Assembly: GCF_026870175.2 (NCBI RefSeq)
Contig: NZ_CP113977.2
Location: 2,170,001-2,234,000 of the forward strand
Length of the DNA stretch: 64,000 bases
Direction of reading: 5' to 3'
Source: Flavobacterium aestivum
GTDB taxonomy: Bacteria; Bacteroidota; Bacteroidia; Flavobacteriales; Flavobacteriaceae
The notes under the pieces were generated by a model. The model did no database searches and was not told the origin of the DNA. It saw nothing but the letters and a program-made list of their open reading frames with translations. Made by a program: the position numbers and the translations under genes. Positions 44,001 through 52,288 of this stretch are shown here, in pieces (position 1 is the first letter of the stretch; each line of letters starts with the position of its first letter).

Positions 44001-46652
44001 CACAACAGATCCGGCATCGTCACAATTGTCTGTATATGCTAAACTTCCCGGTGCAGGAACGTCGTCTTTACATTGGAAGGTTGCATTGGCAGGTGCTGTA
44101 GCAAATACAGGCGCAATAGTATCATCGATGGTGATAGTTTGACTCACGCTTGAAGGGTTACCGCATTTGTCGGTGAAGCTCCAGGTTCTGGTAACGGTTT
44201 CAGGACAGGTTTTACCGTCAGAAACATCGGTACCCACAACAGATCCGGCATCGTCACAATTGTCTGTATATGCTAAACTTCCCGGTGCAGGAACGTCGTC
44301 TTTACATTGGAAGGTTGCATTGGCAGGTGCTGTAGCAAATACAGGCGCAATAGTATCATCGATGGTGATAGTTTGGCTTACGCTTGAAGGGTTACCGCAT
44401 TTGTCGGTGAAGCTCCAGGTTCTGGTGATAGTTTCAGGACAGGTCAAGCCATCTGAAACATCAACACCTACAACAGATCCGGCATCGTCACAATTGTCTG
44501 TATATGCTAAACTTCCCGGTGCAGGAACGTCGTCTTTACATTGGAAGGTGGCACTGGCTGGTGCTGTAGCAAATACAGGCGCAATGGTATCATCGATGGT
44601 GATAGTTTGACTTACACTTGAAGGATTACCACATTTGTCGGTGAAACTCCAGGTTCTGGTAACGGTTTCAGGACAGGTTTTACCGTCAGAAACATCAGTA
44701 CCTACAACAGATCCGGCATCGTCACAATTGTCTGTATATGCTAAACTTCCCGGTGCAGGAACATCGTCTTTACATTGGAAGGTTGCATTGGCAGGTGCTG
44801 TAGCAAATACAGGCGCAATAGTATCATCGATGGTGATAGTTTGGCTTACGCTTGAAGGGTTACCACATTTGTCGGTGAAGCTCCAGGTTCTGGTGATAGT
44901 TTCAGGACAGGTTTTGCCGTCAGAAACATCAACACCCAAAACTGATCCGGCATCGTCACAATTGTCAGTATATGCTAAACTTCCCGGTGCAGTAACATCA
45001 TCTTTACATTGGAAGGTTGCATTGGCAGGTGCTGTAGCAAATACAGGCGCAATGGTATCATCGATGGTGATAGTTTGACTTACGCTTGAAGGGTTACCAC
45101 ATTTGTCGGTGAAGCTCCATGTTCTGGTGATAGTTTCAGGACAGGTTTTGCCGTCAGAAACATCAACACCCAAAACAGAGCCCGGATCGTCGCAATTGTC
45201 TGTATACGCTAAAGTACCTGGTGCAGGAACATCGTCTTTACATTGGAAGGAGGCATTGGCTGGTGCTGTAGCAAACACTGGCGCAGTCTTGTCCGCCGGC
45301 ATTTTAAAAGTACTGACTTGACAACTTTGAGGATTATGACAATCATCGTCTACAGTATAAGTAAAACTCAAATCTATTCCGTTGCAGGTCGGATCGGCTG
45401 GCAAGGCTGGAAAATTAGCTAGGTTGTCAGTTGTATTAATCCCTCCTGTAAAACCGAAACCGGCTTTCCATGCATTGTAAGCTGTTGTTATTTCATCAGC
45501 TGTACTACATTCAGGTAAAGTAACAGGAGCAGAGCAAGTGAATTTTAAATTACTCAAGTCTATAGACAATTGAAATGGTGCTCCAGGAAAATCCTTCAAT
45601 TCTGATTGAGCTGAAGAACCAGATGTTCTTGTTCTTACAAATAAGGTGCTAATTATTAAACAAGGATCATTTCCTCCGCCAAACACTTGAGATATATTAA
45701 CAGCTCCTTCTGCCCATTGATTTGGAGAATATGCCCATAAATCTGGATTGGTAGAAATAGGATCTTGATTGTAAATAGGATATGGCACTATGGTTTGTGC
45801 ATTGTTATTAGTTCCATAAACAGTTCCCGCAGGAGGGGTAATTGGATCACTATAAGCAGTTCCGTTCCATCGTCTAATAACCACATTTGCGAAAGTTCCA
45901 CCTTGGGTAAACTCAATAGTTATTAAAAGATCATTGACAGTACGACCGCTAGGAGTTCCCGCCTCAGAGGCGAAAGATCCAAATTGAAACCCTTTTGCGT
46001 CAGTTCCTTCCACAGTCATGGTTAACCGTTTTTGGAGAATTTCAAAATCGATATAACTGCTCCCTTCGGTTACTTGACGGTCTGCAGCAAAAATCAGCCA
46101 TAAATCGTTTGGATTTCCCCCCAAAGCGGGATCCCCATAAGTAAAATGAGCAATGGCATTTTGAATTTCGTTTTTGTTTGGAGAGGAACCCACACCCCAG
46201 GTATAATCAGAAACATTATCATTGATCTTATTACTACTTGTGAAAATAGTTGGATCAGCATTTGTTACATTATCTCTGAAAAAGGTGGTGTTTGGATAAA
46301 CATAGAATTGAGATGGTAATGGCCCGTCCGGATAATCGTAAGGGGGCGGTACCGGTACAAATATTCCTCCGGGATTGGCTGTAACAGGTGCTGATTGATT
46401 TTCAAATAAAAAGTCTCCCGCTGTTGGATTATCTCCAGGAGACTTAACAAATGCATTTCCATCAATAGCAAACCCTCCCTTAGGAGCTATTACTGGTGCT
46501 GTTCCAAGAATGTTTTGAGCATTAGCAACATTCGTGGTCATAAGTAATATCACTAATACAAGTGATATCGCAAATCTCTGACACCAACAACAGGGAAAAG
46601 TGTAGCAATAGTCTTGCATACTCTTTGTCGTATAAAAAATAATTTTTTTCAT
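38073..46652 (-). CDS. Giant T9SS surface protein with 27 HYR-like repeats
   Basis: This 2859-aa protein is the paralogue of the 1432-aa one: the same type of extended signal region (1-45, 'NVANAQ'), related N-terminal domain (about 45-370, 'SSYIDFEILQKRL'), then 27 near-identical 78-aa repeats, a divergent final unit ('LSCVANQTVECGT'), the 'GCTLGYWKNHTDRWC' module and a T9SS sorting domain ending in the same residues as its relative. Each repeat has four Cys ('FQCKDD', 'DNCDD', 'KTCPET', 'DKCGNP'), probably two disulfides in an HYR/Ig-like fold forming a long stalk. Likely a surface adhesin or filament. Repeat number may vary between strains. Confidence 0.93.
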   Translation of the reverse strand: MKKIIFYTTKSMQDYCYTFPCCWCQRFAISLVLVILLMTTNVANAQNILGTAPVIAPKGGFAIDGNAFVKSPGDNPTAGDFLFENQSAPVTANPGGIFVPVPPPYDYPDGPLPSQFYVYPNTTFFRDNVTNADPTIFTSSNKINDNVSDYTWGVGSSPNKNEIQNAIAHFTYGDPALGGNPNDLWLIFAADRQVTEGSSYIDFEILQKRLTMTVEGTDAKGFQFGSFASEAGTPSGRTVNDLLITIEFTQGGTFANVVIRRWNGTAYSDPITPPAGTVYGTNNNAQTIVPYPIYNQDPISTNPDLWAYSPNQWAEGAVNISQVFGGGNDPCLIISTLFVRTRTSGSSAQSELKDFPGAPFQLSIDLSNLKFTCSAPVTLPECSTADEITTAYNAWKAGFGFTGGINTTDNLANFPALPADPTCNGIDLSFTYTVDDDCHNPQSCQVSTFKMPADKTAPVFATAPANASFQCKDDVPAPGTLAYTDNCDDPGSVLGVDVSDGKTCPETITRTWSFTDKCGNPSSVSQTITIDDTIAPVFATAPANATFQCKDDVTAPGSLAYTDNCDDAGSVLGVDVSDGKTCPETITRTWSFTDKCGNPSSVSQTITIDDTIAPVFATAPANATFQCKDDVPAPGSLAYTDNCDDAGSVVGTDVSDGKTCPETVTRTWSFTDKCGNPSSVSQTITIDDTIAPVFATAPASATFQCKDDVPAPGSLAYTDNCDDAGSVVGVDVSDGLTCPETITRTWSFTDKCGNPSSVSQTITIDDTIAPVFATAPANATFQCKDDVPAPGSLAYTDNCDDAGSVVGTDVSDGKTCPETVTRTWSFTDKCGNPSSVSQTITIDDTIAPVFATAPANATFQCKDDVPAPGSLAYTDNCDDAGSVVGTDVSDGKTCPETVTRTWSFTDKCGNPSSVSQTITIDDTIAPVFATAPASATFQCKDDVPAPGSLAYTDNCDDAGSVVGTDVSDGKTCPETVTRTWSFTDKCGNPASVSQTITIDDTIAPVFATAPANATFQCKDDVPAPGSLAFTDNCDDAGSVVGTDVSDGKTCPETITRTWSVTDKCGNPSSVSQTIIIDDTIAPVFATKPADATFQCKDDVPAPGSLAFTDNCDDAGSVVGTDVSDGKTCPETITRTWSVTDKCGNPSSVSQTITIDDTIAPVFATEPADATFQCKDDVPAPGSLAFTDNCDDAGSVVGTDVSDGKTCPETITRTWSVTDKCGNPASVSQTIIIDDTIAPVFATAPANATFQCKDDVPAPGSLAFTDNCDDAGSVVGTDVSDGKTCPETITRTWSVTDKCGNPSSVSQTIIIDDTIAPVFATAPANATFQCKDDVPAPGSLAYTDNCDDAGSVVGTDVSDGKTCPETVTRTWSFTDKCGNPSSVSQTIIIDDTIAPVFATKPADATFQCKDDVPAPGSLAFTDNCDDAGSVVGTDVSDGKTCPETITRTWSVTDKCGNPSSVSQTIIIDDTIAPVFATKPADATFQCKDDVPAPGSLAFTDNCDDAGSVVGTDVSDGKTCPETITRTWSVTDKCGNPSSVSQTIIIDDTIAPVFATKPADATFQCKDDVPAPGSLGFTDNCDDAGSVVGTDVSDGKTCPETITRTWSVTDKCGNPSSVSQTIIIDDTIAPVFATKPADATFQCKDDVPAPGSLAFTDNCDDAGSVVGTDVSDGKTCPETITRTWSVTDKCGNPSSVSQTIIIDDTIAPVFATEPADATFQCKDDVPAPGSLAFTDNCDDAGSVVGTDVSDGKTCPETITRTWSVTDKCGNPASVSQTIIIDDTIAPVFATKPADATFQCKDDVPAPGSLAFTDNCDDAGSVVGTDVSDGKTCPETITRTWSVTDKCGNPSSVSQTIIIDDTIAPVFATAPANATFQCKDDVPAPGSLGFTDNCDDAGSVVGTDVSDGKTCPETITRTWSVTDKCGNPSSVSQTIIIDDIIAPVFATKPADATFQCKDDVPAPGSLGFTDNCDDAGSVLGVDVSDGKTCPETITRTWSVTDKCGNPSSVSQTIIIDDTIAPVFATKPADATFQCKDDVPAPGSLAFTDNCDDAGSVVGTDVSDGKTCPETITRTWSFTDKCGNPASVSQTITIDDTIAPVFATAPANTTFQCKDDVPAPGSLGFTDNCDDAGSVVGTDVSDGKTCPETITRTWSVTDKCGNPSSVSQTIIIDDTIAPVFATEPADATFQCKDDVPAPGSLAFTDNCDDAGSVVGTDVSDGKTCPETITRTWSVTDKCGNPSSVSQTIIIDDTIAPVFATAPANATFQCKDDVPAPGSLGFTDNCDDAGSVVGTDVSDGKTCPETITRTWSVTDKCGNPSSVSQTIIIDDTIAPVFATAPADATFQCKDDVPAPGSLAFTDNCDDAGSVVGTDVSDGKTCPETITRTWSVTDKCGNPSSVSQTIIIDDTIAPVFATEPADATFQCKDDVPAPGSLAFTDNCDDAGSVVGTDVSDGKTCPETITRTWSVTDKCGNPSSVSQTIIIDDTIAPVFATKPADAAFQCKDDVPAPGSLGFTDNCDDAGSVLGVDVSDGKTCPETITRTWSVTDKCGNPSSVSQTIIIDDTIAPVLSCVANQTVECGTIPVFGTPTASDNCTATGDIIIIPGDVVVVNNADGSVTHTKTWTATDACGNASASCSQIITVLACNEGCTLGYWKNHTDRWCSSYSPSMVFGTVFVNAPSNLANLTLIEALNLGGGGIYNLARQGVAALLNACSDEVDFGAPYLDSPQSVINAVNAAYAAGGSNPGTLATQLDKLNSAGCPLGGTSADPKTQRTASSSSSFTAYPVPFKDQLTIRYNFDYVTDVKIEVFNTSGNVVASKHDSQGHLNKEVLLNIPATGQAEVYLVKVTTNRGNSVQKVISSR
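38965..45282 (-). repeat. 27 tandem 234-bp repeats
   Basis: Anchor bases recur every 234 bases from 39019 to 45103 without a single indel. Two sub-types: units near the N-terminus mostly read 'AYTDNC...WSFTDKCG', later ones 'AFTDNC...WSVTDKCG'; some units are identical over long stretches. This implies recent duplication or gene conversion. Confidence 0.95.
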
Positions 46653-47537
46653 AATAATATGGTTTTTTTAAGACCATAATATCAATAAGGAAGCATCAGT
46701 AGAAAGTGGGTTTTCGAAAAACCTGAGAGTGTTGTTTCATATATAAAGGTTTAAAGGTTTAATAACAAAAAAAGTATAGAGGGATTACAATCTGGGGTAC
46801 GCAAATGACCCTCCATAAGCATAGCTATGAAGCACTTCATCATTGAAAGATTATATTATTGTGGGAAACAATATTTGAATTCTTTTATTAACCAGATAGT
46901 TATAAAGTGTAAACTTAAAATCCCAAATTAAAATAATTAATATTGAATTTAATAAAAGTAGGACAATGCAAAAGTTTTCAGACCTGGAGAAAAAACTTTT
47001 GTTAAAATGAGACCCCTTCAAAAACGAATATGAAGTACTCCATCATCAAAAGAATATTTTATTGCGGGGAACAATAACTAGATTCTTTTATTAAACCAAA
47101 TAGTTACCCAAAAAATAAATTTAAAACACTAATTGAAACAATTAGTATAGATAATTATAAAAATGTAGGATAGTATAAAAGTTTTCAGATTTGGAGGGAA
47201 AACTTATAAAAATGATATGACTTCTTAAAAAATAATTTTATGAAGTACTCCATCATCAAAGGCTATTTTGTTAAGAAAAACATAACAATAAAACTCTTTT
47301 TTAAGGAATTGTTGTTTTGTAAATAACTTAAAAACAGCTTAAAAATTAATCACCATTAAAAGTAATTTATTAACAAAGAGATGGATAAAAATTAACAATA
47401 AAAAACGACAATAATCAAATTTTATCGACTAAATACCTACTATTCAAGAATAATATTACACAAAATTAATAATTCTAAAATATAATTTTACGTGTTAAAT
47501 TATTGGTAATTAAGTTATTAAGTATTGTATTGTTAAC
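46653..47537 (-). promoter_or_regulatory. Long 5' leader of HYR-repeat gene (copy 2)
   Basis: Matches 36877-37755 over about 880 bases. TAATTTTG -7 box (minus, 47461-47468) about 809 bases from the ATG; repeats start near 46828, 47031 and 47241; hairpins at 46969-47001 and 47174-47208 keep stem and loop (CTCCARATCTG on the RNA strand). Confidence 0.65.
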
Positions 47538-47784
47538 ATTTTTTAGCATTATTATGTTAATTTTTAAATATGAAAATTAAGTTGCGTATAAAATCAAATT
47601 TAGAGGAGAAAAACATAGTACAATAGTCAATCCTTTAGAACATAAAGAGATAACAATGACAAGTTGAAACTCATCATTCTGTCTAAATTAATTTCTATAA
47701 TTTATTGTTTGGATAAAATTAGAGCTGGGAGCAAACACGTGAGGCAGTAGTTCGTAAATGAATGTATTATGGAAAAAAAAGTAA
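47538..47784. other. Intergenic region, no gene seen
   Basis: AT-rich sequence between the second leader and the polyketide synthase-like gene. No supported feature. Confidence 0.6.
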
Positions 47785-49005
47785 TTATAATTTTTCGAGC
47801 AAAAGTCCTGTAGCTGTAAGACCAGGGCCAAATGCCATAGCTACAACTTTAGTCCCAGATTTGATGGCTGGATCATTTATAATTTTATTAAAAATATGAG
47901 GTACTGTTGCAGATGACATGTTACCGTGAATGCGCAAGACTTCATATGACCAATGAGCTTGTTCTTTTTGCAGTCCTATTTCGTTTACTACATAATCAAT
48001 AATTTTAGGACCTCCCGGATGAATTGCAAAATGCATTTTAGATTTTTGTTCTTCAAGATCTACTCCGCCTTTTTTGCAAAGTGTTGTCAAAAAGGATTTT
48101 ATGTTTTTACGAATAAAAACCGGAACACGTTTAGAAAGTGTCATCAAAAAATTATATTCTCCTAAATCCCATGACATATCCTCTAATGAATCAGGAATAA
48201 TAACTTCATGTGAAGCTAAAATTCGCAAGCCTTTTTTTTCGGGGATTGTATCATCGTTCATAAATGTTTCTTCCTCATACAAGGAATACCCTATAAATCC
48301 ATCGGCAAAAAGGGAACAAATCATTGTATTTGCAGGTGAGAACTCTGTTAGATTTAAGTGTGCAGACAATAACTCGGTATGAACCACATCGGCTCTTCCG
48401 TTAATTTTGCTGGCTGATATTAAGCTACTGGCTGTTCGAATGGCTGGAAAAGCACCATAACATCCCATATGATATGAATGGGTTACTTGAACAGTTTCCC
48501 ATTTTCTTTCTATAACCGCTTCCTGAGCAACACTTGGGGAAGAATAACCGGAACAAGTAACATGAACTAAGTTTTCCGGTTTAGTAGGTGTGTTTGCATA
48601 AAATTCATCAAATACATGCCCCATTTTTCTTTTAAACCAATCCATTCGAACCTCTATTTTAGGTCCGAAAGAATTTCCATGCTTAACTTCAAAACCACTA
48701 GGGAAATGGTATTCTGAAGGTGAAGTGATTTCCATTATATTTTCGATAAAATCCTCGACCTCTTCAAAAATTATACTTTGTCTGCTATTAATGCTATGAT
48801 GAGAAACAGAATATTTATCTACTTGGTCTGATATAAACTTAAAATTTACTAATTCTTCATCAATTTTTCCCCCATTTTCACCATTCGATTCTGGAAGATT
48901 TTGGAAATGATAATATAAAAACTTGGTATATTGATTAAGCTTTTTTTGCTCCAATAATTTACCAACAAAAACAGGATGAAAATTAGAAATAATAATGCTT
49001 TTCAT
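47785..49005 (-). CDS. Type III polyketide synthase-like enzyme
   Basis: This 406-aa protein is of the chalcone/stilbene synthase fold. The catalytic triad is complete: Cys182 ('SYHMGCYGAFPAIR'), His329 ('AIHPGGPKIIDY') and Asn362 ('RIHGNMSSATVPHI'), with 'MAFGPGLTATGLLLEKL' near the end. Such enzymes condense an acyl-CoA starter with malonyl-CoA units to make alkylresorcinols, pyrones or phloroglucinols. Start chosen at MKSIIISNF; nine upstream codons do not fit. No methyltransferase or oxygenase partner is adjacent, so the product cannot be guessed from context. Confidence 0.88.
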   Translation of the reverse strand: MKSIIISNFHPVFVGKLLEQKKLNQYTKFLYYHFQNLPESNGENGGKIDEELVNFKFISDQVDKYSVSHHSINSRQSIIFEEVEDFIENIMEITSPSEYHFPSGFEVKHGNSFGPKIEVRMDWFKRKMGHVFDEFYANTPTKPENLVHVTCSGYSSPSVAQEAVIERKWETVQVTHSYHMGCYGAFPAIRTASSLISASKINGRADVVHTELLSAHLNLTEFSPANTMICSLFADGFIGYSLYEEETFMNDDTIPEKKGLRILASHEVIIPDSLEDMSWDLGEYNFLMTLSKRVPVFIRKNIKSFLTTLCKKGGVDLEEQKSKMHFAIHPGGPKIIDYVVNEIGLQKEQAHWSYEVLRIHGNMSSATVPHIFNKIINDPAIKSGTKVVAMAFGPGLTATGLLLEKL

Positions 49006-49366
49006 GGCCTTATAAATTAATTTAATTAACAAAATTAAGTTAAAAGATCATAAAAAAAACAGGGCAAATAAACGGTGGATAAGCTGTGTTTGTAACTTAT
49101 TGATTTACAGGTGTTTATATATGTTGTAATTTTGTTAAAATACTGATAATCATTATATTATGAGAAATGAACTACTTAAAATTACCTGTTGGTAATCAGG
49201 TAAATAACAAGAATTACCTAGTCAGTTATTTGTCTGTTTTTCAATATTTTATCAAGTGAAAAGGAGGCGATTTTTGCAAACATCCCAATTGATGAAATAG
49301 CTGTAAAAAAGGTTTACTTGCAATCCCTTTAGTTTTATTGTAGATTTGGTGAAATAAAGCACGAAT
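49006..49366. other. Intergenic promoter region, divergent genes
   Basis: AT-rich, no ORF. TTACCTGTTGGTAATCAGGTAA (49177-49202) is a good inverted repeat (TTACCTG/CAGGTAA), a possible operator between the PKS-like and OmpA genes. Confidence 0.5.
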
Positions 49367-50248
49367 ATGAAATTTTTAGCCTCACTACTTTTTTGTTTTA
49401 CGGTCTCTTGTGTTTTTTCACAAGAACAAGTTTCCTTTTATTTTGATAGTAATAAGTTTAGTTTAAAAAAAGAGGAATTATTAAAATTGAATCAATGGTT
49501 GGTTCAATATAAGGAAGCTAAAATTCTTGGCGTTTATGGTTTTTGTGATGAAGAAGGTTCAGTAGGTTATAATGATACTTTGGCAAAAAAACGTATTGAC
49601 TATGTGTTTAATATCATAAAAGATAAAGTAAAAATCAGGGATGATTTTAAAACTAGAAGTTTTGGAGAGCTACATGTTTTATCTAAAATAAAAGCTGAAA
49701 ACAGAAAGGTAACCTTATATTATATTCTGCCTAAAGATTTTGCCCGCGAGGATGAAATTATAAAGGTGAAAAAAGAAACTGTGGTCGAAAAGAAAAGAGA
49801 ACTTATAAAGTTTCCGGATAAACTATCTTTTGAAAATCCGGATGGCACTATTTCTGAGTTTAAAATGGACACCATTTTCATGAGGAAAATGAGTTTAGCC
49901 AAAGTAGGAGAGAAGCTTAAACTCGAAAACATGAATTTTTATATTAATACGTTTGCTATTATACCTCAATCTCGTGCCAAAATGTATGAGTTGCTGACAG
50001 TTCTAAAAAGCTACCCAGATATGAAAATACAAATACAAGGACATATTTGTTGCGTAACTAAAGATGTTAGGGATTTAGCAACGCAAAGAGCCAAAGCTAT
50101 CTATAAGTTTTTGGAGTATAATGAAATTGATAAAAGCAGAATGACTTATATAGGATACGGTAGTGATAGACCTTTGTATCCCATACCTGAAAAATCTGAA
50201 GAAGAACGGGAGGCAAACCGTAGGGTAGAGATTGAAATTATTAATTAA
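49367..50248 (+). CDS. Secreted protein with two OmpA-type domains
   Basis: This 293-aa protein has a signal peptide (1-18) and two OmpA-like domains in tandem. The first (20-125, 'VSFYFDSNKFSLKKEELLKL', 'GVYGFCDEEGSVGYND') is degenerate; the second (about 185-292, 'AIIPQSRAKMYELL', 'IQGHICC', 'ATQRAKAIYKFLEYNEI', 'EREANRRVEIEI') is typical with the usual Arg pair. Peptidoglycan-binding role likely; the first domain has replaced the 'GHTD' motif by 'GFCDEEG'. Confidence 0.87.
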   Translation: MKFLASLLFCFTVSCVFSQEQVSFYFDSNKFSLKKEELLKLNQWLVQYKEAKILGVYGFCDEEGSVGYNDTLAKKRIDYVFNIIKDKVKIRDDFKTRSFGELHVLSKIKAENRKVTLYYILPKDFAREDEIIKVKKETVVEKKRELIKFPDKLSFENPDGTISEFKMDTIFMRKMSLAKVGEKLKLENMNFYINTFAIIPQSRAKMYELLTVLKSYPDMKIQIQGHICCVTKDVRDLATQRAKAIYKFLEYNEIDKSRMTYIGYGSDRPLYPIPEKSEEEREANRRVEIEIIN

Positions 50249-50364
50249 CTAGGGTTTTAGATACCTATTTTTTTAAAATTCAGCCAAGCTAAAAATCTAA
50301 GAACCCTAATTGATAAATTGCAACATTAAACCTATCTTTGCAAATCAACTACATAACAATACGA

Positions 50365-51543
50365 ATGAGTTCAGATACTTCAAAAAGATATGCACAACGC
50401 GGCGTGTCAGCATCCAAAGAAGATGTGCATAATGCCATTAAAAATATAGACAAAGGATTGTTCCCACAAGCATTTTGTAAAATTGTCCCAGATTATTTAA
50501 CACAAGACGAAGAGTATTGCCTCATTATGCATGCAGATGGAGCAGGAACAAAATCATCATTGGCTTATATGTATTGGAAAGAAACTGGAGATATTTCGGT
50601 TTGGAAAGGTATCGCTCAAGATGCATTAATCATGAATATTGACGACTTATTATGCGTAGGAGCTACAGATAATATCTTGCTTTCTTCTACAATTGGTAGA
50701 AATAAAAATTTGATTCCGGGCGAAGTTTTGTCTGCTATTATTAATGGAACTGAAGAACTCATAAAAGAGTTAGATTCATTTGGAGTAACCATACATTCTA
50801 CAGGCGGAGAAACTGCAGATGTTGGGGATGTGGTAAGAACCATAATCGTAGATTCTACCGTAACTGCCAGAATGAAACGTTCTAAAGTTATTGATAATGC
50901 CAATATAAAAGCGGGTGATGTTATAGTAGGTATGGCTTCTTTTGGTCAGGCTACTTATGAGAAGAGTTACAACGGCGGAATGGGAAGTAATGGTCTTACC
51001 TCTGCTCGTCACGATGTTTTCGAGAAATATTTGGCAACTAAATACCCAGAAAGTTTTGATGCCGCAGTGCCACAGGAATTAATATATTCCGGACAGGTAA
51101 AACTAACAGATTCTGTGGACAATTCACCAATAGATGCGGGACAATTGGTGTTGTCACCAACAAGAACGTATGCGCCAATTATCAAGAAAATTTTAGATAA
51201 ATATACTTCTAAGGACATTCATGGAATGGTACATTGTAGTGGTGGTGCACAAACCAAAATTTTACACTTTGTACAAAATCTTCATATTATAAAGGATAAT
51301 TTATTTCCGGTTCCACCATTATTTAAATTGATACAAGAACAATCAAAAACAGATTGGAAAGAAATGTATCAAGTATTTAATTGCGGACATCGTATGGAAA
51401 TGTATGTATCAGAAGAGGTAGCTCAGGACATCATTGTCATCTCGAAATCATTCAATGTCGATGCACAAATCATCGGTAGAGTAGAGGCTTCTGATGCAAA
51501 GAAACTTACTATTACCAGCGAATACGGTACTTTCGAGTATTAA
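50365..51543 (+). CDS. purM: Phosphoribosylformylglycinamidine cyclo-ligase (AIR synthase)
   Basis: This 392-aa enzyme converts FGAM to AIR in purine synthesis. PurM signatures: N-terminal 'SKRYAQRGVSASKEDV', 'HADGAGTKSSLAYMYW' (ATP region), 'DDLLCVGATDNILLSSTIGRN', 'HSTGGETADVGDVVRT', 'VHCSGGAQTKILHF'. It is the longer Bacteroidota form. Start chosen at MSSDTSKRY; the Met nine codons earlier sits in non-coding-looking sequence. Confidence 0.93.
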   Translation: MSSDTSKRYAQRGVSASKEDVHNAIKNIDKGLFPQAFCKIVPDYLTQDEEYCLIMHADGAGTKSSLAYMYWKETGDISVWKGIAQDALIMNIDDLLCVGATDNILLSSTIGRNKNLIPGEVLSAIINGTEELIKELDSFGVTIHSTGGETADVGDVVRTIIVDSTVTARMKRSKVIDNANIKAGDVIVGMASFGQATYEKSYNGGMGSNGLTSARHDVFEKYLATKYPESFDAAVPQELIYSGQVKLTDSVDNSPIDAGQLVLSPTRTYAPIIKKILDKYTSKDIHGMVHCSGGAQTKILHFVQNLHIIKDNLFPVPPLFKLIQEQSKTDWKEMYQVFNCGHRMEMYVSEEVAQDIIVISKSFNVDAQIIGRVEASDAKKLTITSEYGTFEY

Positions 51544-51551
51544 TTTTATTC

Positions 51552-51714
51552 AATAGATACTAAGATTCTAAGCCTCTAAGTTGCTAAGATTTAAGTAGAT
51601 AATCTCAAAGGTGAAATAATCATCTAAGAAGTAGAGGGTTGACATATAGGAGTTTAGAAAGGATATTAAGTTTTTAACTTAGAGTCTCAGTAACTTAGAA
51701 ACTTAGCATCTAAA
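51552..51714. repeat. Interrupted inverted repeat rich in CTAAG/CTTAG
   Basis: TACTAAGATTCTAAGCCTCT (51558-51577) with TTGCTAAG is mirrored by CTTAGAGTCTCAGTAACTTA... about 100 bases on. It resembles dispersed flavobacterial intergenic repeats; no gene in between. Confidence 0.5.
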
Positions 51715-51756
51715 AAAGAGTATTGATGTTACAAATAAACTAATACCAGCAAAAAA

Positions 51757-52113
51757 ATGTACGAGTTATTATTTTGGAAATACCTAGACGGAATTTATTT
51801 AAACCATCATGAGGTTTACGAAGCCATAGACGATCAACAAGAAGTCGAAGGTCTGGAAATACTCCCAATTGAGGTAATTTTAAATAGGTTTAATACCGTG
51901 TTTTCAAAATGGGAAAAAGTAGATGAAAATAGTTGGAAAAATACCAACGGTAAAGGAGCTTTTCAAATAAAAACAACGCCACAAAGCATCAAAATAGATT
52001 GTTATGGCACGGAAGGAAAAACCATGAATTTATTTGTAGATACCATGGCCGAATTCAAATGCCCGCTTTATGACCCACAGGTTCCGGAGCGTTATGATGA
52101 AATGAGTGAGTAG
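51757..52113 (+). CDS. Hypothetical protein
   Basis: This 118-aa soluble acidic protein begins 'MYELLFWKYLDGIYLNHHEVY' and has a helix followed by strands with 'FQIKTTPQSIKIDCYGTEGK'. I do not recognise the family. The hairpin 52149-52189 ends its transcript. It stands alone between purM and a GNAT gene. Confidence 0.7.
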   Translation: MYELLFWKYLDGIYLNHHEVYEAIDDQQEVEGLEILPIEVILNRFNTVFSKWEKVDENSWKNTNGKGAFQIKTTPQSIKIDCYGTEGKTMNLFVDTMAEFKCPLYDPQVPERYDEMSE

Positions 52114-52148
52114 TATTTTTAGGAGCTAATCCAGTTATTCGTTACAAG

Positions 52149-52189
52149 CCCACAACATGAAAAATCAGTTTTTTATGTTGTGGGTTTTT
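52149..52189 (+). terminator. Terminator
   Basis: CCCACAACAT / ATGTTGTGGG stem with T-run after it. Confidence 0.88.
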
Positions 52190-52288
52190 CATTTTAAGCG
52201 GGTAGCAGTAATCTGAGTTAAGATGCCAGTGATTATTTGCTGAATAGTTGTTATTAGTCTTTTTTTTATATTTTAGCTAAAAAAAATA

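Noticed and set aside
38740..45321. Some 30 plus-strand ORFs of 69-147 codons across the HYR-like repeats
   Set aside because: The repeat length is a multiple of three, so one chance antisense frame is repeated in each unit. The minus-strand gene explains the region fully.
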